Below are positions 34,928-45,319 of a stretch of DNA of 64,000 bases, one piece after another. A program made the position numbers and the translations under genes. Location of the stretch: NCBI GenBank assembly GCA_963808815.1, contig CAWEGI010000018.1:1-64000 (forward strand), written 5' to 3'. Origin of the DNA: DATBLE01 sp963808815 (GTDB lineage: Bacteria; Actinomycetota; Thermoleophilia; Gaiellales; Gaiellaceae). Within the stretch, counting starts at the first letter, position 1; each line of letters opens with the position of its first letter. The notes beneath the pieces are model-generated. The model saw only the letters and a list, made by a program, of their open reading frames with translations. It was not told where the DNA came from and ran no database searches.

Positions 34928-36108
34928 TCGATCACCAACGTCTCGTCGCCGACCTCGACCTCGCTCCCCTTGCGCGCGCCCGCGGCGCGAAGCGCCGCCT
35001 CGAGCTCCTCGGACGAGGGCGGACGCCCCTGGACGCGAAAGCCGCGATCGGTGCGCAGGATCCTGAATGTCGGCGCGCGCGGTTGCGGCCGGTAGACGAG
35101 GAAGTCGGCGAGCGCCTCAGGGTCCACCTCGGGCGCGGGCTCCGGCGGGCAGAGCTCGAACAGCTTGCGCCTGAAGTCGTCGATGCCGGCCCCGGTCGCG
35201 GCGGACACGGCGAAGACAGCCACGATCCGCTCGTCCTGCACGCAGAGCTCCGGCGCCTCCGGGAGCAGATCGACCTTGTTGAGCACGACCACCTGCCGCT
35301 GCTGGTCGAGGCCGGCGCCGTACTCGGCGAGCTCGTGGTCGATCTGACGGAACTGCTCCGCAGGATCGCCGGCAGCCGCGTCGATCACGTGGACGAGCAG
35401 CCGGGCCCGCTCGAGGTGGGCCAGGAACTCGTGCCCGAGGCCGACTCCGTGGCTCGCTCCCTCGATCAGGCCGGGCACGTCGGCGACGGTCAGCTGCCGG
35501 CCGTCCGGCGAGTCGACCGTGCCGAGCACAGGCTGAAGGGTGGTGAAGGGATAGTCCGCCACCTTCGGCTTCGCATTCGAGATCCGCCGCAACAGCGAGG
35601 ACTTTCCGGCGTTCGGCAGGCCGACGAGCGCGGCGTCGGCGACGAGCTTCAGGCGCAGATCTAGCTCGGCGATCTCGCCCGGGAGGCCCGTCTCCGCAAA
35701 GCGCGGGGTCTGGCGCACCGCGGTCGCGAACGCCCGGTTGCCCCTTCCGCCCGAGCCGCCCCGAGCCACGACGACGCGTGCGCCCGGCGCGACCAGGTCG
35801 GCGACCAGGCCGTCGTCCTCAAGCACCTGGGTTCCGACCGGCAAGCGGATCTCGACATCCACACCGTCGGCTCCGTGCTTGCCGCTCCCCCTGCCCGGCT
35901 CCCCCCGCGCCGCCTGGAACACGCGCTTCGAGCGAAGCGCCGAGAGGTCGCGGAAGCCGGCGTCGGCGACAAGCACGACGTCGCCGCCGCGGCCCCCGTC
36001 GCCGCCGTCCGGCCCTCCTTTGGGAACGAACTTCTCCCGCCGGAAGCTCAGCCCGCCGTCTCCGCCCCGCCCCGCCTGGATCTGGATCCGCGCCCGATCG
36101 TGGAACAT
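34924..36108 (-). CDS. obgE: Obg family GTPase
   Basis: A 394-residue ribosome-assembly GTPase. It has the N-terminal glycine-rich OBG fold (AGRGGDGGLSFRREKFVPKGGP...GGRGGD), the G domain (G1 GLPNAGKSS, G3 DVPGLIEGA, G4 NKVD), and a C-terminal OCT domain (FLVYRPQPRAPTFRI...GFRVQG). Normal length for an actinobacterial Obg. It lies about 70 bp after rpmA. Confidence 0.96.
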   Translation of the reverse strand: MFHDRARIQIQAGRGGDGGLSFRREKFVPKGGPDGGDGGRGGDVVLVADAGFRDLSALRSKRVFQAARGEPGRGSGKHGADGVDVEIRLPVGTQVLEDDGLVADLVAPGARVVVARGGSGGRGNRAFATAVRQTPRFAETGLPGEIAELDLRLKLVADAALVGLPNAGKSSLLRRISNAKPKVADYPFTTLQPVLGTVDSPDGRQLTVADVPGLIEGASHGVGLGHEFLAHLERARLLVHVIDAAAGDPAEQFRQIDHELAEYGAGLDQQRQVVVLNKVDLLPEAPELCVQDERIVAVFAVSAATGAGIDDFRRKLFELCPPEPAPEVDPEALADFLVYRPQPRAPTFRILRTDRGFRVQGRPPSSEELEAALRAAGARKGSEVEVGDETLVID

Positions 36109-36180
36109 CTCAGCCCCGAACAGTACGAGCAGCGATCACCCAGACGACGAGCCCGATCGAGCGATCGAGGTCGCGCAGGA

Positions 36181-36432
36181 CTAGTCGCCGACGACCGAGA
36201 TAGTGCGGCGCTCGCCGCTCGCCCGGAACTCGATCGTGCCGTCCTGCGTGGCGAAGATCGTGTCGTCGCGGCCGATCCCGGTGCCCGGCCCCGGCCGGAA
36301 GCGGGTCCCGCGCTGGCGGACGATGATCATCCCGGCCTTCACGTCCTGGCCGGCGAACATCTTCACACCGAGCATCTTCGGCTTCGAGTCACGTCCGTTG
36401 CGCGACGAACCGAGTCCCTTCTTGTGTGCCAT
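36181..36432 (-). CDS. rpmA: 50S ribosomal protein L27
   Basis: An 83-residue ribosomal protein: MAHKKGLGSSRNGRDS at the N-terminus without the cleavable leader seen in Firmicutes, then GMIIVRQRGTRFRPG and TIFATQDG. It begins a few bases after rplU, the usual order. Confidence 0.97.
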   Translation of the reverse strand: MAHKKGLGSSRNGRDSKPKMLGVKMFAGQDVKAGMIIVRQRGTRFRPGPGTGIGRDDTIFATQDGTIEFRASGERRTISVVGD

Positions 36433-36435
36433 GTC

Positions 36436-36870
36436 CTATTCCGCCTTCTTGGTCGGCTTCGGCTTCGCGGCGCTCGCTGCCCTCGTGCTGGCGGCCGCCT
36501 TCGGCTTGGGCGTCTCGCCGCTCGCCTCCGTCTTCGTCTCCGTCTTCGCCGTCGAGCTCCGGGTCGCCTTCTTGCCGATCGTCTGGATCTCTACCCGGGA
36601 CAGGTGGGCGCGGAAGCCGTTCCGTCGCCGGTAGCCCGTCCGCCGGCGGTGCTTGCCGATGACGATCTTCTTGCCGAGCTCGTGGCCGACGACCTTGGCC
36701 GTGACCTGGATGCCCTTCGGGGACAGCTCGGCCTTGCCGTCGCCCCCGACGAGAAGCACCTCCGGGTGGAAGGTCTTGCTCTCTTCCACGGCAAGCCGGT
36801 CCACGACGAGCTGCTCGCCCTCCTGGACGCGGTACTGCTTCCCGCCGAGCTTGACGATCGCGTACGTCAT
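36436..36870 (-). CDS. rplU: 50S ribosomal protein L21 with C-terminal extension
   Basis: A 144-residue L21. The core (YAIVKLGGKQYRVQEGEQLVVDRL to KHRRRTGYRRRNGFRAHLSRVEI) is about 103 residues; the last 40 are a low-complexity Lys/Ala/Thr/Pro tail (KTETKTEASGETPKPKAAAS...), longer than in most bacteria and probably disordered and RNA-binding. ATG 36870. Confidence 0.95.
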   Translation of the reverse strand: MTYAIVKLGGKQYRVQEGEQLVVDRLAVEESKTFHPEVLLVGGDGKAELSPKGIQVTAKVVGHELGKKIVIGKHRRRTGYRRRNGFRAHLSRVEIQTIGKKATRSSTAKTETKTEASGETPKPKAAASTRAASAAKPKPTKKAE

Positions 36871-36912
36871 AAGAATCGGCGCGGGGTCGCGCCGGACGTG
36901 CATTGTAGCCAG

Positions 36913-37569
36913 ATGCCGACCCGGGCCGTCGTCTTCGATCTCTACGGAACGCTGATCGACGACGCGCCCCCGAGCGACTACGCGCGCTTCCTCGCGGAGA
37001 CCGCGCGGGTGATCGGCGCGGACCCGGAACGCTTCCGCGTCGCCTGGGAGGCGAACGACGTCGCGCGATACACCGGGCCGATCGAGTCGTGCTTCGAATC
37101 GGTCTGCGCCGACCTCGGCGTACTCGACTTCCATGCGGCGCTCGAACTGCGGCTCGAACGGATGCGCGCGCTGCTCGTGCCGCGCACCGACGCGGTGGAG
37201 ACACTGCAGACGCTCCGGGAGCGCGGACTGCGGCTCGGGATGATCTCGAACGCGAGCAGCGAACTGTCCGGCCTCTGGGCCGAGAGCGCTCTGGCGCCGC
37301 TGTTCGACGCGGCTCTCTTCTCGGCCGACGAGGGGATGATGAAACCCGATCTGAGGCTCTACGAGCGGATGGCGGGGCTACTCGGCGTGGACCCGGCGGC
37401 GTGCGTCTTCGTCGGCGATGGCGCTTACCGCGAGCTCCAGGGCGCCGAGGCGGCCGGCATGACCGCCGTTCTGATCCGTGTGCCGCATGACGAGTGGGAG
37501 CACGAAGGAACGATCGGCTGGCGGGGGCCGCGCATTGCAGCACTCTCCGAGGTCCTAGGTCTGATCTGA
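36913..37569 (+). CDS. HAD-superfamily hydrolase
   Basis: A 218-residue phosphatase-like protein: motif I FDLYGTLID (the second Asp replaced by Tyr-Gly, the REG-2/dehalogenase-like variant DxYGT), motif II SNAS, motif III Lys in MMKPD, and motif IV VFVGDGAYRELQG. Cap helices lie between motifs I and II. Substrate unknown. Its last bases overlap the convergent rne gene end (37555). Start ATG 36913. Confidence 0.88.
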   Translation: MPTRAVVFDLYGTLIDDAPPSDYARFLAETARVIGADPERFRVAWEANDVARYTGPIESCFESVCADLGVLDFHAALELRLERMRALLVPRTDAVETLQTLRERGLRLGMISNASSELSGLWAESALAPLFDAALFSADEGMMKPDLRLYERMAGLLGVDPAACVFVGDGAYRELQGAEAAGMTAVLIRVPHDEWEHEGTIGWRGPRIAALSEVLGLI

Positions 37570-40328
37570 GCCGGCCTCGGGCGAACCGGCCTCGGTGCTG
37601 GCCGCGGTGGTCTCGCCCGATGTCGCCCCGGCGGGCTTGCGGCGGCGTCTTCCTCCCCGGGACCCGCGGCGCGTCTTTTTCTTCGGGGCGGCGGGCTCGT
37701 CTCCGTTGGCAGCGGCGGTCTCCTCGTCGGCCTCGGCGCTCGGCACATGGATCGTCGGTGTCGGCAGCTCCGCCGGCGGTGTCTCCGGCTGCCCGTTGGT
37801 CTCGGGCGCAACGGCGCCGGGCTTCTTCCGCGCTCGTCCGCCGCGGGAGCCGCGCCGGGTCTTCTTCTTCGGAGGCTGATCGCCGGAACCATCGCCGAGC
37901 GGCGCCGTCGCCCCAGGCTCAGCCTCGAGCACGGTCTCCTCAGAATCGATCGCGCCCTGCGCACCGTCGACCGCTACGACCGGCTTCTTCCTGCGATTCC
38001 TGCCACCACGAGACCCCCGGCGGGACTTCTTCTTGGGCGCCGCCTCGGTCGGCACGCCGGCCTCCGAGGGCTCGCCCGTTTCGTCGGCCACCGGCTCGAG
38101 TTCGGGCTCGAGCTCGCTTCGGCTTCGGACTCTGCTTCCGACTCGGGCCCCGCTTCGGGCTCGATCACAGGCGCTTCCGGCTTTCTCGCCCGAGAGGCGC
38201 GCGTCGGCTTCTCGGCCTGGGCCTCCGCCGTGATCGGCACGGATGCGGCCGCCTCGGCCTCGACGCCGGCAAGCGTCGCGTACGCGACTCCGTCGAGCAC
38301 GCGCTCGACGTGCGCGGAGACCTTCTTGCCGACGAGCCTGGCCGCTCCGCCGACGGCGACGGACATCCCGTCGACCTTCCCGACCGCAGAGCCGGCATCG
38401 TGCCGTCCCACCTCGAGGAGCTTCAGCTCGACCGTCTGTCCTTCGGCCAGAGGCGGGTCGACCGGCGCCAGCTTCTCGACCGTGCCCTCCTCGAGCACCG
38501 CGAAATGCTCGTGCGGAACGCTGCTCCTCCCGATCACGAACAGGCGGCGCCTCGTGGAGGCCTCGATTTCCCGCAAGCGGGCGGCTCCGGGCCCGATCAG
38601 CAGCTCCGCCACGTGCGCGTTCAGCTCCACCTTGAACGCCCTCGTGCGTGGCTTCGCGGCGACCAGCGCACGCAGCCTCCGCTCCGCGTCGACGACGGCG
38701 GTCGCCTCGGAGACGACCACGCCCTCGCCGGCACACGTCGGGCATTTGCGGGTCAGGATCTCGCGCGGGCCGTCCGTGACGTTCTGACGCGTCATCTCCA
38801 CGAGGCCGAGCGGGGAGATCTCGACGACGTAGGTCTTGGTCCGGTCTCGTTCGAGCTCCAGCTGGAGCGCGTGCTCGACCGCCTCCCGGTTCTTCGGGTT
38901 GGCCATGTCGATGAAGTCGATGACGATGATCCCGCCGATGTCGCGCAGCCGCAGCTGCCGGACGACTTCCTTCACGGCTTCGAGGTTGTTCTTCGTGACG
39001 GTGTCCTCGAGCCGTGCGCCGGACGACTTCGAGCGTGAGCCGACGAACCGTCCGGTGTTGACGTCGATGACCGTGAACGCCTCGGCGTAGTCGAAGATCA
39101 GATAGCCGCCGGACGGCAGGTCGACGCGCCTGGAGAGCGTCGAGCGGATCTCCGCCTCGACGCCGAAGGCCTCGAACAGCGGCACCTTGTCGCGGTAGCG
39201 CGAGACCCGCTCGGCCATGTGTGGCGAGGTCTTCTTCAGGTAGCCCTGGATGCGCTTGAGCGTGCGGTCGTCGTCGACCATGGCCCGCTCGAAGTCGCCG
39301 GTGAACAGGTCTCGAGTGACGCGCAGTGGCAGCTCGGCCTCCTCGAACACGAGGCTCGGCGGCTGCGATTCATTCGCGTGCGTCTGGATCTGCTTCCAGA
39401 GCTTCATCAGGAACTCGAGGTCGAGCCGGACGTCTTCCGCCGAGGCGCCCTCCGCCGCCGTGCGGACGATCACGCCGCCCTGCTTGGGAGCGATCTCCTT
39501 GACGATGTCGCGCAGGCGGTTGCGCTCGTCCTCTTCGAGCCGGCGCGAGACCCCGAGGCCCTCGCCGTGCGGAACGAAGACGACGAAGCGGCCCGGGAGC
39601 GAGATCTCGGTCGTCAGCCGCGCCCCCTTCGTCTTCATCGGGTCCTTGACGGCCTGCACGAGCACCTGCTCACCGCGACTGATCAGGTCGGTGATCCGTC
39701 GGCCGCGCGGCCGTCGGCCCTCGAGCTCTGGGCCGACGATCTCGTCGACGAACAGGAAGCCGTTCTTCTCCAGTCCGATCTCGACGAACGCCGCCTCCAT
39801 CCCCGGGAGGACGTTGTCCACCACGCCCTTGTAGATGTTCCCGGCGATCGACCGTCGCTCGGGCCGCTCGAGGTAGACCTCGGCGACGCGGCCGTCCTCC
39901 AGCACGGCGACCCGCTTCTCGGTGACGTCGACCGAGACGAGCAGCTCGCGCTTCGCGGCCGGGAGCGGCGCGCGCCGCGACACCTGGCGGCGGCGGCTCG
40001 GCGAGCTTCGCCGCCGGTCCGCGGCAGCCTTGCCGTCCTTCGGGGCCCTCTCTGCCTTCGCGGGAGCCGGAGCCCGCTGCTCCCGCTCCGGCGCCTCCGC
40101 GGTCGCCGTCGCGTTCGTCGGCTTGCGACGATTCCTGCCGCCGCGACTGCCGCGACGGCGATTGGACTTGGCGGCCTGTTCGCCCGGCTCGGGCTCGGCC
40201 GTGAGGGTCGGGCTGCTAGGTGCTTCCTTCTCGCCGAGCGGCTGCTCCTCGGGCGCCAACTCGGTGAACGGCGTCGCGATCGTCGCCGCGGACTGACGCT
40301 GCTTCCTGCGAAACCATGGCAGGGGCAA
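37555..40328 (-). CDS. rne: ribonuclease E/G with Arg-Gly-rich flanks (one frame break)
   Basis: An RNase E/G of about 924 residues that starts RNA turnover and rRNA maturation. The catalytic core begins near residue 128 (RELLVSVDVTEKRVAVLEDG), with an S1 domain (GNIYKGVVDNVLPGMEAAFVEIG), catalytic Asp residues in FTVIDVNTGRF and GGIIVIDFIDM, and the zinc-link CPTCAGEG. Both ends are disordered and carry an RRGSRGGR-type motif: one N-terminal copy and three C-terminal copies (...KKKSRRGSRGGRN, KKKTRRGSRGGRA, KKKTRRGSRGGRR). A frame break near 38115 separates the core from the repeat tail; the tail is clearly coding, so this is likely an indel. Confidence 0.92.
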
Positions 40329-40477
40329 ATGAAATCTCCTTCTCGTGTGCGCGCAACGGCGACGACCCGCGCGAGCGGGCGTCGGTGCGCAGCTGGTTGA
40401 TGTCGTAAGAGCTCGGCATGAATGCCTCGCCCGTCAGGGTATCAGGCGCCTCGGGCATGCCCCGAGCGCGGTTCGAC

Positions 40478-40672
40478 CTACGCGGCGGCGGGCCGGAGCT
40501 TTGCCCGACGTGTGCGGATGGCACGAAGCCGCTGGTTCAGGCGGGCCCAGGCCCATGGCTCGACCTCGCGGTAGCGCGTCTCCGATTGGTTGCGCGTCGC
40601 CTCGAGGTACTCGAACCAGGCGTCGGCCTCCTCGATCATGAGCAGCTCCTCCGCCTCGCGCTTGTCGACCAT
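40478..40672 (-). CDS. small conserved charged protein
   Basis: A 64-residue soluble protein, helical and charged (KREAEELLMIEEADAWFEYL...RYREVEPWAWARLNQRLRA). No known domain; it lies 58 bp after the DUF697 gene's predicted operon. Codon use fits the host. Confidence 0.6.
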   Translation of the reverse strand: MVDKREAEELLMIEEADAWFEYLEATRNQSETRYREVEPWAWARLNQRLRAIRTRRAKLRPAAA

Positions 40673-40729
40673 CTGCGCTCCCTCCGGTCGCTGACGGCCG
40701 CGATGCTAGGGAGCCAGTCGGACGGACCG

Positions 40730-41563
40730 CTACGGAAAGCGCACGCGCTCGCCCGCGACCCTGGTCACGGGCGCCCGCCGTTCGAAGTGGCGCACGGCGG
40801 CCTCGCCGAGAGCGCGCGTGGCCGCGTAGGCGACCGCGCCCTTCACCACCCAGCCCACGAAGGGGACATACGCAATCGCCTTCCTGGCCAGCGCGCGGAA
40901 GCCGAAACCGGATGCGATCACCGCGAGCACCTCGGGAAGCCGCTCGCGGTCGATCTCGAAGCCGTGGGCGTCGGCGATCCGAAGCACGAGCCGGACCTGG
41001 TTGGCGGTCAGGATCGGCAGGTCGGCGCCCGGCACGAAGACCACGACCCCCAGGAAGGCGTTCTGGCGCGAGAACTTCCGGATCAACTCCTCGCACACGG
41101 CCTCGCGCAGAGCGGGGAGGCGGGCGGCCAGAGGGGTCGCCTCCTCGCCGAGGGCGCGTGCGAGCCGCCTGGCAATCTCGTCGACCGGGAAGCCGGCCCC
41201 TGCGCGGACGCGCACGAGGTTCTCGTCGAGGACATAGGGGACGTGCGTCGGCGCGTCCGCCGTCGCAGGGACCACCGCGACCACCGGCAGACCCGCCCGC
41301 GTCGCGTCGTGGAGCAGGCGCTCGTCCTCGTCGGTCTGAGCGCCGGCGAGCACGAGCACCAGTGCCGCCGCACCCTTCACCGGTCCCTGCTCGCGCACCG
41401 CAGCTGCGACGCCGCCGCGGGTGAGCTCCTCCACCAGGAGGGAAACGAGTGCGTCGGGCCCGGACACGACGAGGGGCTTGTTTTCGCGAGCGGACGAGCG
41501 AAGGCCCTGGACCAGCGGCATCAGCGATGCCGCCGACGACAGCCCCGACCGCTTCTTCCTCAC
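40730..41563 (-). CDS. DUF697-like membrane-associated protein
   Basis: A 277-residue protein with an N-terminal nucleotide-binding-like Rossmann segment (PLVVSGPDALVSLLVEELTRGG...ALVLVLAGAQTDED) and a C-terminal DUF697-like helical hairpin (FRALARKAIAYVPFVGWVVKGAVAYAAT). The first part lacks a clear P-loop. GTG 41563 overlaps the rodA stop by 4 nt (GTGA), tying it to the elongasome operon; possibly a regulator of envelope growth (inference). Confidence 0.75.
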   Translation of the reverse strand: MRKKRSGLSSAASLMPLVQGLRSSARENKPLVVSGPDALVSLLVEELTRGGVAAAVREQGPVKGAAALVLVLAGAQTDEDERLLHDATRAGLPVVAVVPATADAPTHVPYVLDENLVRVRAGAGFPVDEIARRLARALGEEATPLAARLPALREAVCEELIRKFSRQNAFLGVVVFVPGADLPILTANQVRLVLRIADAHGFEIDRERLPEVLAVIASGFGFRALARKAIAYVPFVGWVVKGAVAYAATRALGEAAVRHFERRAPVTRVAGERVRFP

Positions 41564-42762
41564 CAGCGCGCGATCCGGGTGCGTCCGCGCCCACGGGCAT
41601 GGATCGCCTGGAGCACGCCGATCGCGAGCAGGTTCGCGATCATCGACGAGCCGCCGACACTGACCAACGGCAACGGGATGCCCGTCACCGGCGCGATCCC
41701 GATCGTCATCCCGACGTTGACGAAGATCTGGAAGAGCAACGCGAAGACGATCCCGCCGGCGACGATCGCCGAGTACGGATCCCTGGCGGACGCCACCACC
41801 CTCAGGCCGCGCCAGACGACGAGCAGGTAGAGCATCAGCAGGAACCCCGCGCCGAAGAAGCCGCGCTGCTCGGCGAGAGACGCGAACACGAAGTCGGTCG
41901 CGTGCTCGGGAAGGAAGTCGAGGCTGGTCTGCGTGGCGCCGGCGACGCCTCGGCCGGTCGGGCCGCCGGAGCCGACCGCGGTGATCGACTGCGTCACGTT
42001 GTAGGTCGAGCCGCGCGGGTCCTGGTCGGGATGGAAGAACCCGGTCAGACGGCTCGTCTGGTAGCCCTTCAGCACCGGCATGCCGGCCGACGGCAGCCAC
42101 CAGAGGACGCTGAGCGCGAGCACGACCGCGACGATCGCGAAGACGGCGAGGTGCAACCAGCGCACGCCGGCGATCAGCAGCACGCCGACGAGCGCGGCGG
42201 CGTACACGAGCGCGGAGCCGATGTCGGGCTGGACGAACACGAGCAGCATCGGCGGCAGCGCCAGGGCGACCGCGGTCAGCGACGTCCGCCACTCCCCCGT
42301 CCGCCGGAACCGGTCGGCGAGGAAGCCGGCGAGCGCGAGGACGACCAGCAGCTTCCCGAACTCGGACGGCTGGAAGCGGAAGAAGCCGAGGTCGATCCAG
42401 CGCTTCGACCCGCGGGCGACCGTCCCGGCGAGGAACACGAACACGAACAGGAGGAGCGTCCCGACGTAGATCTGCTTCTCGAACCGGTGGTAGATCTCGG
42501 GGTCGATCAGCACCACGACGACGAGGCCGACCAGCCCGATGGCGACGAACACGAGCTGGCGGTAGACGTAGTAGTCGGGGCTGCCGACCACGTCGTGGCG
42601 CGTGATGCCGGCGATGCTCCAGAGCCCGAAGCCGACGATGGCGAGGACCGTGCCGAGCATCAGCCAGTCGAGCCGGGCGAGGAGCGACGCCTCCTGGGTG
42701 AGTTCGCGGCGGCGCGCCCTGGCGCGAGACCGCTCGGTGGGGGTGTAGACGAGGTCGGCCAC
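41560..42762 (-). CDS. rodA: SEDS-family glycosyltransferase RodA
   Basis: A 400-residue polytopic protein (about ten TM segments), the peptidoglycan polymerase partner of PBP2 in lateral-wall growth. Motifs: GSKRWIDLGFFRFQPSEFGKL, VFVQPDIGSALVYAAAL, and the SEDS signature near the end (ITGIPLPLVSVGGSSMIANLLAIG). GTG 42762 follows the mrdA stop by 2 bp. Confidence 0.93.
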   Translation of the reverse strand: MADLVYTPTERSRARARRRELTQEASLLARLDWLMLGTVLAIVGFGLWSIAGITRHDVVGSPDYYVYRQLVFVAIGLVGLVVVVLIDPEIYHRFEKQIYVGTLLLFVFVFLAGTVARGSKRWIDLGFFRFQPSEFGKLLVVLALAGFLADRFRRTGEWRTSLTAVALALPPMLLVFVQPDIGSALVYAAALVGVLLIAGVRWLHLAVFAIVAVVLALSVLWWLPSAGMPVLKGYQTSRLTGFFHPDQDPRGSTYNVTQSITAVGSGGPTGRGVAGATQTSLDFLPEHATDFVFASLAEQRGFFGAGFLLMLYLLVVWRGLRVVASARDPYSAIVAGGIVFALLFQIFVNVGMTIGIAPVTGIPLPLVSVGGSSMIANLLAIGVLQAIHARGRGRTRIARW

Positions 42763-42764
42763 GG

Positions 42765-44811
42765 CTAGTCGGAGTGGATCGGCCCGAGGCCGCCGGTCGT
42801 CTTGGTGTGGAAGAAATGCTCGAAGATCTTCAGCGCCGCCGGCGCGGCCGCCGTGCCGCCGTGGCCGCCGTTCTCGATCACGGCGCAGACGGCGATCTTC
42901 GGCGTCTCGGTCGCATCGGCCGGCCCGTAGCCGCACCACCAGGACTGATCCTGGAGCAGCGGCCGCGCGTAGCCGGGCGGCTGAACGACCTTCTCGGCCG
43001 TGCCCGTCTTACCCGCGATCGGGATCGGGAAGTTGCCGAACACCGCCGTGGCGGTGCCGTAGGACGCGTGCGTCGCGCGATAGAGGCCGTCGCGCACGAC
43101 CGCGAGCGCGGCCGGGTCGACATTGCTCGACTTGGGCGCGGGCGGGTTGAGGTAGTGGCGGCCGCTGCCGGGCTCGTCGACCGCATAGAGCACGTGCGGG
43201 GTGACGAGCTTGCCGCCGTTCGCGATCAGGGAGTAGAAGCGCACCATCTGGAGCGGCGTGACCAGCAGGTCCTTCTGCCCGATCGCGAGCTGGATCGAGT
43301 CGCCGGGCTTCCACAGCCGGTCGATCTGCCAGTGGCCGGGGTCGGTCTTCGCCGTGTACGTCGCCTGGCGCCACTCCGGCGTCGGCAGGAGCCCGGACTG
43401 CTCGGGCCCGACGTCGATCCCGGTCGGTCGCGCCGAACCCGAACCGGCTCGCCCATCCCTGGAGCGGGTGGCCGCGGTCGGGCGGCAGCGCGTAGAAGGC
43501 GTAGCCGAGGTTGTAGAAGTACGTGTCGCAGGAAGCGCCGATCGCCTGGGGCAGCGTCATCGGCTGGTTCACGTACGGGTCCCAGTTCTTGAAGACCTGG
43601 CCGTGCACCTCGAAGCTGGGCGTGCACGGGATCGTCTGGAACGGGGAGATCAGCCGCTCCTGCATCGCCGCCAGGGCGGTCACGGGCTTGAAGGTCGAGC
43701 CCGGGCGGATACAGGCCCTCGGTCACGCGGTTCAGGCCGGGGTAGTTGTCCGCTTTCGCCGTCTTCGGGTCGAGCAGCGGCGCGAGCTTCTTCTGGTTCG
43801 TCCGGCCGACGAAGATGCTCGGCTTGTAGGTCGGCGAGGAGGCCATCGCCAGGATCTCGCCGTTCGACGGGTTCATCGCCACGATCGCGCCGCCGTCGGC
43901 GAGCCAGTGGCCGTCCTGCGTGCGCGAGCCTGATGCCGTACTGGAGCGCCCGCTCCGCCGCCCGCTGGAGCGAGATGTCGATCGTCAGCCGGATCGGGAA
44001 GCCGGCCGTCGGCGCCCGCGTCACGACCGGCGTTGCCGACCTTGCCGCCGAGCGAGTCGACCCGCTGGAGCTTCTCGCCGGAGCGGCCGCGGAGGTACTT
44101 GTCGTCGCTCTGCTCCACTCCTGCCTGGCCGATCCTGTCGCCCGGGCAGGGAACGTTCGCCTCCTTCGCCCGGGTGGTCTGGCAGGTCTTGTAGTGCTTC
44201 TTGTAGAGGACGAGCTGGCCCGGAGAGATCTCCCCGACGTAGCCGAGCACGTGCGCGAGCAGCGCCTCGGTGTTGTACTTGCGCAGGTAGGTCGGGGTGA
44301 TCTGGACACCTGGGAACTCACGGTTGCGCTCTGCGAGGTAGGCGACCTGGTCGGGATGGACCGCGACCTGCATCGTCACCGGAGTCAGCGGGTTCTTCAT
44401 CCCCTGCTCGAGGCGTGCGAGCAGCTTGGGGAGCGGCACGTTGAGGACCATCGAAAGCCGCTTCATCTCCGCGTAGCGACCCTGCTTCGGCAGGTCGATC
44501 GGGACGACGTCGACCGCGGTCGAGGCTGCGTTCGTGACGAGCGTGCGGCCTTTCCGGTCGAGGATCGGGCCGCGCTGCGCCTCGATCGGGAATGTGCGCA
44601 GCTGGTTGTTCCGCGCAGCGGCCTCGTACTTCGAGCCCGAGAGGACCTGCAGCGACCACAGCCGGAGCAGCAGCACGGCGAAGACGGCCAGCGCGATCGC
44701 GGCGAGGATCGCCACCCGCAGCGCCATGCGGGGCGTGAACAGGTAGGGCTCCTCGACCCGTGGATCGGGCGGGAGGAAACGGTCGGCCCGGTTGCCGGTC
44801 GTGCTAGCCAA
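42765..44811 (-). CDS. mrdA: penicillin-binding protein 2 (four frame breaks)
   Basis: Class B PBP of the elongasome, about 682 residues across breaks near 44025, 43920, 43710 and 43430. The parts join without gaps: TM helix (RVAILAAIALAVFAVLLLRLW), dimerisation domain (RGPILDRKGRTLVTNAAS), pedestal (RLTIDISLQRAAERALQYG), active Ser in STFKPVTAL at a break, the SCDTYFYNLG (SxN region) and KTGTAEK (KTG box). Four breaks in an essential gene with all motifs intact argue for sequencing indels. Start TTG 44811 overlaps the mreD stop. Sits between mreD and rodA. Confidence 0.9.
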
Positions 44812-45319
44812 CCGCGTGCACCACCCGTTCACGCCGGGCCGGAAGCGGCAGCAGGACCCGCGCCAGCGCGTAGACCGGCCACGTGAGGATCAGGTTGAGC
44901 GCCATCGCCTGGAAGAGCGTGCTCCAGAGCACCTCACGCGCCGGCGCCGGGTCGCCCAGCATGTAGTGGAAGGCGAGCGAGCCGAGCGCGTAGAGGAACG
45001 TGATCACGACCACGGATACGAAGGGCGCATGCGAACGGTCGCGCCCGTTGGTCTCGCCGTAGCGGCCGATCCAGTAACCGGCGACCGTCAGCAGGAGCGA
45101 GGTGACGCCGAGCGTGCCCAGGTTCGCCGTGTCCACGAGCAGGCCGCCCCAGAAGCCGACCCCGGCGCCCACGATCGGCCCGCGGAGCAGCGCCACGCAG
45201 ATGATCGCTACCAGCAGCAGGTCGGGCGTCCCGTGCAGGACGATCACGTCGGAGAAGACCGACACCTGGAGGATCGCGGCGACGAACACGAACGCAGCCG
45301 CCTTCAGCCAGTCGATCAC
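44804..45319 (-). CDS. mreD: rod-shape protein MreD
   Basis: A 171-residue membrane protein with five or so TM segments (AAAFVFVAAILQVSVF, PDLLLVAIICVALLRG, GVGFWGGLLVDTANLGTLGV, VVVITFLYALGSLAF, ALNLILTWPVYALARVLLP). GTG 45319 overlaps the mreC stop (GTGA), and its end overlaps mrdA. Confidence 0.9.
   Translation of the reverse strand: MIDWLKAAAFVFVAAILQVSVFSDVIVLHGTPDLLLVAIICVALLRGPIVGAGVGFWGGLLVDTANLGTLGVTSLLLTVAGYWIGRYGETNGRDRSHAPFVSVVVITFLYALGSLAFHYMLGDPAPAREVLWSTLFQAMALNLILTWPVYALARVLLPLPARRERVVHAVG

Noticed and set aside
35875..36912. Upstream extension of the HAD hydrolase frame
   Set aside because: Antisense to obgE, rpmA and rplU; the domain starts at ATG 36913.
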